Shown one piece after another: positions 1 to 11,888 of a stretch of DNA of 64,000 bases. The notes under the pieces were generated by a model, which had not been told where the DNA came from, did not search any database, and saw only the letters and a program-made list of their open reading frames with translations. Both the position numbers and the translations under genes were made by a program. This DNA comes from Fasciolopsis buskii (lineage: Eukaryota; Platyhelminthes; Trematoda; Plagiorchiida; Fasciolidae). Within the stretch, counting starts at the first letter, position 1; each line of letters opens with the position of its first letter. The stretch covers positions 186,001 to 250,000 of the forward strand of contig LUCM01001928.1 in assembly GCA_008360955.1 (NCBI GenBank). The letters run 5' to 3'.

Positions 1-3000
1 CTAAATAGACAAAATCAATGATAGAATTTTCGAAATCATGCATCACGCCCTGCAACACAAGAAATTTCGTTCACTAAACACTTTCTGGGCTTTCTCTCAG
101 CTCTCAGCTCTCTTCTGATTACTAGCACCACGGATGGGCCAGATTTTCCATCTGCAAGCTGCCGAACAGAACGACTTATCCTCCGTGAGTCATATTCTAT
201 TTTGGTCTGCCCTGTCGAAATCAGTTTGTGGTGTTTGTTCTTGTCTCAACCTCGCGATTATCAGTTGCCTCCGTTGAACCCTTATTGTTGTTTTTTTCTT
301 TTGGAATCGTCAATATGCTAATGACTTCTTCAGTACACCGCAGAACCGAATGAGGTCAGTTTTCAGTTTACGTGATCCAACCTGATCGGCAAACTTTCAA
401 TTAAGGGTATGTCGGATATATGCTTAGTGAACGGAAAATTTTTTCAACTGCTTAAGTGCAAAAGTAAAGCGGTAGATAAATCGCACCTAGTGGAATACTG
501 TCATCATTTGGAAGAGGTTTCTTGCACGGCAAAGCAATTGAAACGCCTCATATCTACGGATAATTCAAGAATCAACCTGTACAGTTTGGATCAATTTCAG
601 TTCCCGAAAAAGGGTGCAGCATTGTGGATCCATGCAATACTGTTACGTGCAACTTTTAAGGATAGAACTCATCAAAACTCTACATCGAAAGTTGCGGAAA
701 CAACCGGATGTGACTAAATCACTTAGGCTATACAAAACCACCGGTGGAACTAGTGAGCCCAGTTTTCGATACTGATTTTTATATCAAATAATATAAGCAT
801 TTAAACAAAAATGTTACCTAAATTTAAACTTACCATTGATGATGATTAAATAGAGCTAGGCTTGGAAGTTATGGTTCAATGAAAACTGATAAACTTAGCC
901 GTCCGGATCAGTTTGAGATGAATCAGTTTCGGCATACAAAACAATTAGTACGTTTGAATCTCGTTACCAGTAACATTCTTGGATATGATCATTTTGTATC
1001 CTTTAAGTGAGATTAAAAAAAATGATAAATTTTTGCACCCAAACCACTCACCACAATTCGACTGTTTGATAACAGATGATGTTTAGGGTTCTAATCACAT
1101 GATACTCTAACAAAATAATGTTGACATTTGTACTTCTGGTTTAACAGCTGACCTGTCGTTGAACCGTGACAATTTCCAGTTTGTTTCGACATTTCTCTAT
1201 TATGGAAAAGATGAACGGATATCCTCTGTCGTAGCAATGCTCTTCCAGATCGCACTATCCACTCTGCAAACGAAACGGAAACCCACTATCCTAATCAATC
1301 TTTAATGTTAGTAGTAAGAGATTAAGTTTCCCATAAAGTATTTGTCGTTTACCTGACGGTTAGAAACCTGTGGGAGCACTATACAGATGTTTCATTCTTG
1401 TTGTGGATCATCGGCAGTGCATATCACTATTGCTCGATTTGGGACACGTACCCGAGATGAGCGAGTGTAAATCAAAACCTTTAGCCTTCAAGCTACCTGG
1501 TACGCTCCCGACGGTTCACTACACTATACATGACCACGAGCCACTGGCACAGCAGTCACCCTCTACTGATAGATCACTTCTCTACAGGTGGCTCTAATAC
1601 GGCGAGGGTTTCGAACATGGCATACAGGGATTGGCTATTTGGCATGTGATGGTAGTAGGGGGTTGTGTGCTTTCACGGCTACACCTGAAAACAGGGAGAC
1701 AACAATGCAGTCTTTTAAGGCCCAGTTAGACCCTTGTATCACATAATGAATAATTTTGCGAAATCTCTAATGATAATCCCCGTCGTATCTTGAAAAGTAA
1801 TTTTTCAGTTTCGAGAAATTGACCTCTCATGCTGGTTGGGAACAACGTTTTAAAACGGTCTCGGGTTTAAGATGGACTTGGTTTGACTGGAAGGTGAGTT
1901 ATCGAATCACCCTGTCTCAACTCTGACGCACTTAAGTGGGGGGGCTGTTTCCGTGCATTTGTCGTGATACAGGCCCAATATGAATGAGACCAGCCTACCA
2001 TCATTATTCTCGTTGTAAACTGGAAACCAAAAACAAATCAGAATGTTGCTCTGTCGATCGCGTTTATCCGTGTGGATGAATAACATACAGAATTCCCATC
2101 GACAAAGGCCCGGGAAAATTGCTGTCGATTGAAGAGTTCCAACAATGGAGGTTATTCCAGAATGTTACTGTAAAACCTATGGTCAAATTTCAAAGTCCTG
2201 AAGTTGCATATGCTATCGCAGTATATTACGTGACACAAAAAAATATGGAAGGCTTTAGTTGAGTTGTTTGGCATGAAGATGATGGGAAAACTGACATTTC
2301 ACGTTGCGGTGTATGCTGTGGACAACTTCATTTACCGTGCATGTCAGCAATGCATGACATCATGGCTAAGCAAATGTTCTTATTTCGATACGCTGCTGAA
2401 AGCTCTGACTCTCAAGTTTTAGGTGTTTTTGTCAGTAGCATCGTATTGTAGATCGTTCCGACCGGCGATGGTTGCGACACTTGGATGTGGACGTTGCGAG
2501 TTCGAATCCTTCAAATCAACTCCCCCCAATTGGCGACCCTCAGTTGGTCGCAGCCGCCTTCCCGAAGCGGCAGTACATTGTCGTTTCCTCAATAAAGGAA
2601 GTAAAAAGATGAACAAAAAAGGGCAAACCGCTCACACTTCTCGTACAATGTACGCAAGGCAACATATTGACTATTTATTCTGAAGGATGCCCAACTGGAA
2701 ACCGTGGATTGGTGAAGTGAAATGACAATTACTGTAAGCCGAATGGTTTAGGAATGTACATTACAGATTGGACTGGTAAATGGAGAACTGCTTGTTCCTT
2801 TGTACATCAAATGATGCATTCATTTTCTTGGAAAATATTGCCTGCAAATGTCAGAACTGGACAAAGTTAGTCCATTCGATTCGATCTTGGCAGGAATCCC
2901 AGTGACTGACGTCAAAAAAACTTAATAGGGAATTTAACTAACTGACTTTTCCCATCCGGTAAGCTGGTATCATGCCCGATATCTGTAAAGCCAAACAAGC

Positions 3001-3550
3001 TGTGGTCGACTACTTGAAATTTTTAACAAATATTGCGTCACTAATCTGGTCGATCGGTTGAATATCAGAATTCCCTGACTAAGGAACAGCTGCAGTTAAA
3101 GATTTGTCCACATAAAGATTATGTGTTCGAGGCGAGGGTGAATAGCCATAAACTATGAGCTTTTTCTCGGTTGGACATCGATCTGAAGCGGCATTAACCA
3201 ACGGGAGCACCTGGAAGGCAGATAGATAATGCGATCATTAGCTAACAAGCGATACTGGGAAAACCGCTAATAAATCACTATCCGTAAGCATCCATTCGTG
3301 GACATTTCGAACTTCATGACAAATAAGATTGTCCAGGAGAAAGAAAATTGCCAGGGATGCAAAAATCAGTCAGCTTATTCATAATCGTTCAACTTCTGCG
3401 GTTGAACTCATCTACATCGAAGCTGACACTACGGTTATTCACGAAACTAACCAAATATTCACACGGTCCGTTGTAGGGTCAGGTCACTATTAGCTCAACC
3501 CCAGTCTGTGCTACATCTATTGTGTTCTGGTCAAGGCCATGAGAATATAT
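1..3550. other. No recognisable gene; one SINE-like unit
   Basis: Only short frames are present on both strands. The longest (409-717, plus, ATG) has no recognised similarity. Apart from a tRNA-like segment near 2440-2600 I see nothing that identifies a gene or element. Confidence 0.6.
2440..2610 (+). repeat. Possible tRNA-derived SINE
   Basis: A tRNA-like promoter arrangement is suggested by GCGATGGTTGCGACACTTGG (A-box-like) followed by GCGAGTTCGAATCC (B-box-like, consensus GGTTCGANNCC), with a GC-rich body downstream. No clear tail or target duplication was found, so the call is tentative. Confidence 0.3.
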
Positions 3551-3559
3551 TTCTGTGTT

Positions 3560-6500
3560 CTACATCCCCTTTTTTGAATCTGATACTCATCGTGTGTTTT
3601 GACGGTCCCGGAGTCGACTCAGCTGACGGCTCAGATGCATCTGAACCACGATGTAACCCTGTTGCAGAGCATCCCGGTTAAACTTTTCGTAGTGGGTGGG
3701 GAAGACCTAGCTCGGACCAGTTGCATAAGAAGCGCCTTCAAGTTCGACAAAGAGAGACAGATTCTGCACCCCTCCGAACAGTTAGAGTTGTGCTAGGATC
3801 CGTGGAAGAAGCCAATTCCGTGTTCCAACGGTCGTACAGACCGACGGATGTCCTAAGGGATCTCGATGTTGCATAAAGAGTGAAACTCCAAAAAGCTATT
3901 GTTAAGTTATGTGAACGTCAACAGAACGATAAAGTATATCCGTTCGTCCGGGGTTTTCGGGTACAGAGGAAGCCACCTCGTATCCAGTGAAGCCCTCTTT
4001 TGGTTGCCGTCCTAATTCCAAATTCCCGGTATCTATGAGGTCCTCATTCTTGGGGCTCCGCTTTGGTTATCTCGATCAACGTCCGTAATATCTTGAACAG
4101 AAAAAACGAGTTGGAATCACTGGCACTGCAGAAACTGCCGGCCGTGATCGCTACTACGGAGACTTGGATCACTCGTGATGTGCTTTATTCTGAAGTTTCA
4201 ATACCCGGATGCTTGGTGATGGTGACATCGTTTTGTCTGTAGCGGGATCCCAGTCTTTTGTGCTAAGATTTTTCCATCCGCACGGGTACGGCAAAGCCAC
4301 GCGGTGCAGACCAATGGTTTTGTAACATTTTGCGTCTACTATCGGCCTCCTGGTGCTGACTCCCCTGACCTCTTGGGTGAACTGTGCTGCTGGGCATGTG
4401 GTGATCACTGAAAGGTGATAGGGTACTTCAATACATGTTATGTAGACTGAACGAAGACTGGATGTCTCTCAGAAGCGGACCGGTTTTCCAAGGAATTTTA
4501 GAGGTTATCAACAAATTAGCTCTCTACTAGCATGTCCAGAGACCCACGATGATCATCACGTCCCAGGAAGCAACCCTCGATCCGGTCCCATCACCTCGAT
4601 CGTCGGAGGTTTGGTACCATTACTACCTGCCACCTCTTGGCTCAAGCGATCACTCCGTCCCAATAATTCGTTGATCCCGGCGTGTTCCACCTTTTTGCAG
4701 TCTCTCAGCGCTCAACATCTGGAAGGCTGATTTCAAGGCCATGCAATGTTCAGCGGCCTCTCTGCAACCTCTCACGGAAGTGAAGCTGGCATGGACTGGT
4801 CCGTGGTGGTGTGTTGAGACTGTTATCTACTAATGCCCCCAAGAATGGCCCACCATTGGGTCTTTCTTGGTTTGACCAGGAACTGCTCTTCTTGATGAAA
4901 AAACGTAATCGGGCTTGGCAGGAATTTAGTCAAATGGCGGTACCTTGCGAGCCGTACAGAGCCTTACGGAAATTGTGAACTGACCAGAAACTGGCCAAAC
5001 CGAGGCAGTTTGAATCACGGGCGAGTGAGTCGGTGGCCAAACCAAAGAGGCTGCTTGCCTATTTCTGCCGAAGGACTCGATCTAGGGCGGATATACCTGA
5101 GCTCGAGCTTAGGGCACGATCAACTGAAACGGATGCTGAAAAGACCGAGGTGTTTGCCCCTGAGTATTCCCCTGTCTACTGCTGGACACAGCTGCCTTTT
5201 CTGCCACTGGTGTATTCTTCCCTGACGCTGTCCACAGAGGGCGTAAGTGTGTCCGGTATCCCCCCCCCCATTGAAGGCACTGAAGTCGTCCCAGTCTCAA
5301 GGACAACATTCACCCTGCTGTTCTGAAGGATATGGCTTGATTCATCGCCCCGACACTCATTGCATTGTTCACACATCCAGTGGACGCAGGGACGCTGCCA
5401 GCTTAGTGGACATCAACCGTAGCATGTCCATTGTTTGAGGGAGGCTCTCATTTCGTCCCTATCAACCGCCGCCCGACCAGTTTAACCTGCGTTAAGTGTA
5501 AAGTGATGGAAGGCGTGAAAGCTCGCATCTTCAGAGCCACCTGCTTCACAATCAGCTCCTATTTTCCAAACGACACAGCTTCCGTCCACAGAAGCCTTGA
5601 ACCACAAACCTACTTCTGGCTTGCGAACTCTGGGAATCTCCCAAGGGAACTGGGAACCCCAAGAACGTTTTGTTGATTTCAGTATAGATTTCGACAGATT
5701 TCTCCGCAATCTGCTGCTTCAGAAGCTCTGGTCCATTAAGGTAACAGGCTATTTGCTTCACTGGATAAAGGATTCCCTTATTGGAAGGGATATTTGCTTG
5801 AGAGTCTCGCAGCTGAATTCCCAGCCGCATTTTTTCTCCAGGGGACTCCCGCATGGATCCGCGTTGGGTCCTCTGCTCTTCCTGGTTCAGAGCAAAGAGT
5901 TACGTTCGAGTCTTCTTGCCTCACATTAGCTGGCAATCTGAATATATGGCGGGCTTTCCAGTTTCCCGACGACAAGCACATCTTTCAGGCCGATCTCGAC
6001 AAGCTGATGAAGTGGGTATCGCATTGGGACCTGCCGGTCAACGTTTCGGAATAACCTTGGGTAGGATCTTTGCTGCTGACTGATACTGCTGCGTTTGTTT
6101 GCTGTCCTTAACCTCTAAAAGTGACTTAGGCATTACTTTCAGCCCGTCGCCGAAAGCTCAGGTGCAGATAAACAAGGTGTGAGCCTGCGCAAGGAGCATG
6201 CTTGGGCCTATCAAGCGGTCTTTCAGTTGTATTTATACCAATGCATTCAGGATACTCTGTGCGACTCGTATCCTTCTGCGGTTGTAGTGTGATGATCCTG
6301 ATGTGTTACCCTGCACGTTGACAGAGATGGTCTGTTTGCCACAGGGCTCGTCGAGGGACTTCGTGGGATCGACTATGAAGTTTAATTTTAAGTCCTGCAA
6401 CTGCTTCGACGAGATCAGACCTGCCTGTGGAAGATTATTCGTGGTGACACATGACAAAACTTCTTGCTGAGGCCCCACTCTGCAGCTATTGGCGAAAGCT

Positions 6501-6740
6501 CGGCCATTGTCTTAAGCTATTAAAGCTAACCGCAATGGGCCTCCCTCCGGTGTGTCTTCTGGCTGGCAGCGCGACCTCACTTCGGAACTTACTCCATGAA
6601 TGTTTTAAAATGCTGCCTCAATGAGCGTCTAATAGGGCTGTGACAAATCCCGACGGATAGGCTGGTTGCTGCTAGAGATATTGGTGACGGAACTTACGTC
6701 GAATGTGTCCCTCCTGGTCTCTATTCCAGAAGATGAAGAT
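3560..6740 (+). mobile_element. Decayed CR1-like non-LTR retrotransposon (LINE), near full length
   Basis: Broken by many stops and frameshifts, but the domain order of a CR1-like LINE can be followed on the plus strand. There is an Arg-rich ORF1/linker segment around 3640-3960 (KKRLQVRQRETDSAPL). Endonuclease pieces follow: TTETWITR near 4155 and PLGSSDHSVPI near 4635. Reverse transcriptase pieces are SLTCVKCKVMEGV near 5480, VDFSIDFDRF near 5665 (palm motif, consensus LDFSKAFD), GLPHGSALGPLLFL near 5843 and a DD box written FPDD near 5970, followed by DLDKLMKWVSHWDLPVNVS. A connector piece GLVEGLRGIDYEV lies near 6350. The element is dead: no frame spans any whole domain. The 5' end is diffuse and the 3' end was judged only from where similarity stops. 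Confidence 0.85.
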
Positions 6741-6749
6741 AAAGATCCA

Positions 6750-8240
6750 ACAGCGCTAGCATGACTGCATACACAAGTGGGCAGAATAACTCAGCCGTTT
6801 AGCGATACCATACTATGTCAGTACTCAGTTCATCATTAGAAGAAAATGACAACGTTGCACAATTGTTTTCCCCCTGTAGCTATGCCACATTCAGTCACCG
6901 ACTGCTCAAATAGGTCAACCACTACCACGACAACAACGTGCACTTGGTGTTGATTTAACGAAATCTTCGTAACGTAATATTAGAACGAGTGACTTTTGTC
7001 TTTCCCATCAAATGTTTAAGGAGTTGTGGAACGTAAAACTCGCTTACACACTACACATCCGAAAACCGATCCCCGGAGCCGAAACCGGGCTTGAAACCTT
7101 GCGCTTGCCGAGAACAGGTTTTGATGCTGGGCTGCTGTGGATATCCGGCACCATGCAGCATCTAGCAAAACTGCCAGAAGTGCATGCGGATCCAACAACC
7201 TCGTTTGCTATATGAAATTTTAAGGTGGAGGGTATCGATTCAAATATTTTTCACAGGTTTGGAATTTCCGTCCTAACTTATTTGAAGTGAATCTTCGGTA
7301 GGCTGAAAAATCGAGATCTCACAAGGCGGTTAATTCTCTGACTAGTACAAATGACCCTGGCAGCCCAGATTACTTGATAGGTTTTTGGTTGGAAAATTTG
7401 ATGATAATCGCATAGGTAAGCCTGGATGTCAAATTGGGCTTGATTTTATCAACGTTGTTGATTGCCCTGAGTGATTTTTTCAGTCCTCGTTCTTGTCTCT
7501 TGTGGCAATGAATAGTTCGGGCAGCTATACCGTCTGGAATTGAAATTTTCTCGTTGTCGTTTCCATGAATTCAATTAACTCTTCCGTCTACTCAAACAAT
7601 TGTTTACACTTAATCATATTTAAAATTGGCTTATTTAAAATTACTCAGTGAATTGGTCCGTTGACCATTTGCATCGGTTATCCAGTTGCTTTGAGGTGTG
7701 AAAACGGACTAGTTAATAAGTTTCGTAAGTTCCACCATTTGACATTGCCCGACTGCATATTAGATGTTGACCATGCGGCAAATTGTGTCCACTACCCCAG
7801 TATTGATTTCCATCGGATACAGACCATATGTACAGTCTGAAAACAAATGAGCTCACTTGATTAACAACCCCACCAAGGCCACATTGTCATTTACATCAGT
7901 TTTACCTGCCCCGTTTCAAATCTGGGCCTAAGAAAAGCCTGCGTCCGTTTTTGTGGATCTGTTTTTCATTCGCGAACCCCTTATTCTCGAGATAGTTTGA
8001 AATCTATGAAACTTGGTACACACATCTATGCTGCATCTTTAACAGTTGCTGTAGTTTAGTGAAACGTTCGTGTTTTGTGTTTGCAAGTTTAATTCTCGCT
8101 GTGCTTCAAAATCATCCATCCCTTCGGCCACTATAATGATCGAGTGGGTTAGATGTGAATCAAATGTACCAATTTTTTTATCGCTATTCATTTTCTTCCT
8201 CATACAGCAATTGTTTAGTGATAAATTCCACTGCTGTCCA
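6750..8240. other. No recognisable gene
   Basis: AT-rich sequence with short frames only. Nothing could be tied to a known family. It lies between the LINE remnant and the duplicated block upstream of the trinucleotide repeat. Confidence 0.6.
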
Positions 8241-8246
8241 AACTAC

Positions 8247-8622
8247 ACGCTTGAACAACAGCTTGTCGACGTTGGACAGTAAGGTACTTTCTCAGTGCGA
8301 TTGCCACCGGTCAGTGTTGTCGTCGGCGTGTACAGGTCAGGAATATTTTCGGTCAAAGTACTTTTCATCTGTTAAAACAAGAACGCGTTGTCAAAGATAT
8401 ATGAAGATAACAAACTCACAGTTGATGCGGCTGACTAGGGCGCATACAGCGACAATGAAACTATTGGGGATCCCTTTTTCGTAATTCTTGATAGTAGTAA
8501 CTGCTAATGGTGATAATGACGATTATGATGATGGTTGTGATGCTGGTGACAATGCTGGTGATAATCCGATTGATGGTGATGACTATTCGGATGATGATGC
8601 AGTGATGATGATGATGATGATA

Positions 8623-8660
<38 letters not shown>

Positions 8661-8663
8661 AAT
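8247..8663. repeat. First copy of a ~418-bp direct duplication
   Basis: Begins ACGCTTGAACAACAGCTTGTC and is repeated at offset 418 from 8665. The unit ends in an ATG trinucleotide array (about 8603-8660). The copies differ by a 2-nt indel (AACTGCTAATGG against AACAATGCTAATGG) and by array length. The single N at 8664 sits exactly at the junction. Confidence 0.95.
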
Positions 8664-8664
8664 N
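8664..8664. other. Single-base assembly gap (N) at duplication junction
   Basis: One N separates the end of the first trinucleotide array from the start of the second copy. This is what is left when two contig ends with the same sequence are placed side by side without being merged. Confidence 0.9.
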
Positions 8665-9042
8665 ACGCTTGAACAACAGCTTGTCGACGTTGGACAGTAA
8701 GGTACTTTCTCAGTGCGATTGCCACCGGTCAGTGTTGTCGTCGGCGTGTACAGGTCAGGAATATTTTCGGTCAAAGTACTTTTCATCTGTTAAAACAAGA
8801 ACGCGTTGTCAAAGATATATGAAGATAACAAACTCACAGTTGATGCGGCTGACTAGGGCGCATACAGCGACAATGAAACTATTGGGGATCCCTTTTTCGT
8901 AATTCTTGATAGTAGTAACAATGCTAATGGTGATAATGACGATTATGATGATGGTTGTGATGCTGGTGACAATGCTGGTGATAATCCGATTGATGGTGAT
9001 GACTATTCGGATGATGATGCAGTGATGATGATGATGATGATA

Positions 9043-9110
<68 letters not shown>
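8665..9110. repeat. Second copy of the ~418-bp duplication with longer ATG array
   Basis: Repeats 8247-8663 almost exactly and ends in a longer (ATG)n array, about 9023-9110. Frames across it (poly-Met, poly-Ser, poly-His, poly-Asp) are translations of the microsatellite and not genes. Confidence 0.95.
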
Positions 9111-9112
<2 letters not shown>

Positions 9113-9254
9113 CTTCATTTGCGCCGTCAACTTATTTTAACCGAAGAGTCAGTATAGGCCAAATTCAGTGGGTTCGAAATTCGAAGGACGCGGTTCATCA
9201 CAGTATGCATTTGGTATCAATAACAAGAATGTCTAATTTGGGCAAAAAACTGTT

Positions 9255-9292
9255 TGTGTCTCACGCACACAAACACACACACACACGCACGT
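9255..9292. repeat. (CA)n microsatellite
   Basis: Imperfect CA dinucleotide run with GC interruptions, downstream of the ETS stop codon on the minus strand. Confidence 0.9.
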
Positions 9293-9675
9293 AGACACCT
9301 GGTCACACGTAACACATTCTGAATCAAAGACCAGCACACAATAAGTGAGGAGAAATCGGTTCATTCTCACAAATTTGGTATTGAGCAGTTGAAGTTTTTG
9401 TAAAAATGAAGAGATAGAGGTAGCATAAAAATCTCACATGGGAAAGACTCAAAATAGTGACTTGACTTTACTGAAAACCTGGCAGATTTCACTTGTTTGC
9501 CAGTGTCATGGTCACAATGCGATGAGAATTTGGCCGAGGTCGGAAACGACGAACGGGAGATGGCAAAGGCAAATGAACACTGAAAATAAAAAAATACAAA
9601 CAATAAGTCCCGTACGTCTTTCTGCCTGCCGGAACACCCATCCGAATTTTGCCTATCTCCTACTAGCCGGGGAGC

Positions 9676-9841
9676 TCAACTTTCCGGTGAACTGTCTTGA
9701 TCGTCCATTTTGTTCGGTGAAGAGTGTGCATTGACCGGTTGTCTTGTGTTCCTTGTCGAGGGTGTATCCATATCTTGTAGAAACTGATACACCAAACGCT
9801 GACCCTTGACTTTGCGTAGAATATTTTGTGCGTAATAATAC
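9676..9841 (-). CDS. ETS gene exon 4, end of ETS domain and C-terminus
   Basis: The acceptor TACTTGCACAG precedes 9841. The first G completes AGG (Arg502), followed by YYYAQNILRKVKGQRLVYQF, the last part of the recognition helix and the beta-sheet wing of an E74/ELF-type domain. A hydrophilic tail of about 34 residues ends at TGA 9678-9676. No AATAAA was found on the minus strand within about 550 nt downstream; a weak variant AGTAAA lies at 9467-9472. A strong minus-strand acceptor sits just 3' of the stop (at 9580), so an alternative last exon cannot be excluded. Confidence 0.95.
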
Positions 9842-11850
9842 CTGTGCAAGTAGGGTAATAGACGAAAGACCAGAACTGGTTCGTGATTCACATGTACAAA
9901 CTATTCTTAATTATTGCTAAAATGTATTCAATAATTATTGCTTTGTCGCGGACATTTCGGAGTGAAGTCTGCGCACATACTCAGATTAAATTATAGATAG
10001 GAGTAGGCACGTGAATTTCTATTTGTCTGTGAAAACTCGGAAACGGCTGATACTCGTTTTTAGCCCCCAAAAACGATCCTTGAGTTCAACCGAAGAAAAC
10101 GAGTATAGAGAACGTTGCAAAAGTGTATTCGAATTTCAGAGTTCCACGTTTGTGTGTGTGTGTGTGTGTGTTGTGGTGGGCCTGTATGCGTGTAATCAAG
10201 TCAGGTTTCCGTTGGGTTGATCGTTTTACAAATTTTCTGTACTATTTTCGACCATATCAACACGTAGCACTCATGCAGCTATCCCTGTACGATTGAGAAT
10301 GGGCCGACGTTTCTGTCATTGCGAGCGATCAATTTCAAACTGGGATTTCTCGACTCATTCGTAACTCGTTCGGTTTTGATATGACATATCTCTCTGGCTT
10401 GCGTATGTGGGGATTTTTCGTTTACTTTTGTTGTCTTTGAGGTGTCTAAATCAGCAAATCAATATTTCCATTACAGTACAGTAGAAAGATTTACTATTGT
10501 ACAATGATTTCGACTGTAGATATTTAAGCTGTGCGGAATTTCTTTACTGGAGTAGAAACAAACAAACAGCACACAAAGTGTCATCATTTGAACAAAGCAG
10601 CAGCGCTATTCCCCTGTTTCATACTTTATCTCAAACGATTAAAACGTACATGACTATGATAGACTTTCAGATGAACCATAGACCTATCGTGCTGTTCCCC
10701 GAGATCGTCATAAACAACTGTTGTGCTCTAGTCCGGCTGTAGCGATAATTACACACGAGATATTTTAAGAATCTAAGAATTAGGACTAAGCAGACATCTC
10801 ACGATTCGCCTACCTCATAGCCCGTCCCATGGTCTCGTAGTTCATATTTGGCTTTTGTTTATGCGCTCCCCACAGACGAGCTACTGCGGCACTATTGACC
10901 AGTTTGAATGTGTTTCTGGATCGATCGACCCAACAAATTAGATCCGGATTGCACTCGGGGCTGTTTAGAAGGAAACGTAAAAATTGTGACAATCGATACG
11001 AGGGTCGATGGCCAAAAAGTGGTTTCCAACGCGTCTGCAAATCGTCTCGAATGTCTGTGATCTCACCGGGCTCGCCTGCTGATGCATCGGAATTCGGGTG
11101 ACAAGATTCTGTACCAAGTCGATGGGAGTCTAAAAAAGAAAAAAACTTTTGCGTAACTGCATTATTCTTCACCAATAACATTACTACATAGGAAACCCAA
11201 TTTGGTTGGGGGCGTATCCTAATTATCACGGGTCTTTCAATTCTTAATTAAACAACAATACTGGAACTGATGCGTCCGCTTTTGTGAAATGTGGACGTCG
11301 AAAAAATGCTTTAGTCTCGAGTCCGCGAATCCACTAGTTTATTCGTTAATTTTCAATCAGTGCGGTTTTTGTCCGTCAGCGCTAAACGATATCCAATCAC
11401 GAACCAATTACTTTTATGTCACCATCAGTAGTTTGCGCAGTCACAGCTAATTCATCCGACCGGCAAAATGGCAGTTAGTCACAACTGCGCTTCTCTGTGG
11501 AAGATCGGTTACAGTTCCCATATCATTTTTTTCACATCGGGTAATGAACACAAGCAAACTTAAGGCCTAATTATGGCCCATACAATGCACGAAAGCTCAC
11601 GAACGTCAGGCAGGAAATAGTTGATTCAAAAGAGATGAAAAAAGTTGGTTCGAGTTGGAAATAAAGGTGGCCAACGAAACAAGAGTATTCTGGAACAACA
11701 AGCAGGGATAAAACGAAGCAACTAAAAATGCGGATATAAAAACAGAAAAAAGAAGTTTAAATAAATAAATAAATAGGCAGATAGATGTATAGATAGATAG
11801 ATAGATTGATTGTTTGATAGATGGATGGATAGATTGATTGATTGATAAAC

Positions 11851-11888
<38 letters not shown>

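Noticed and set aside
8461..9294. Poly-His, poly-Ser, poly-Met and poly-Asp frames
   Set aside because: They translate the ATG trinucleotide array in different frames and strands, with no splice or start context.
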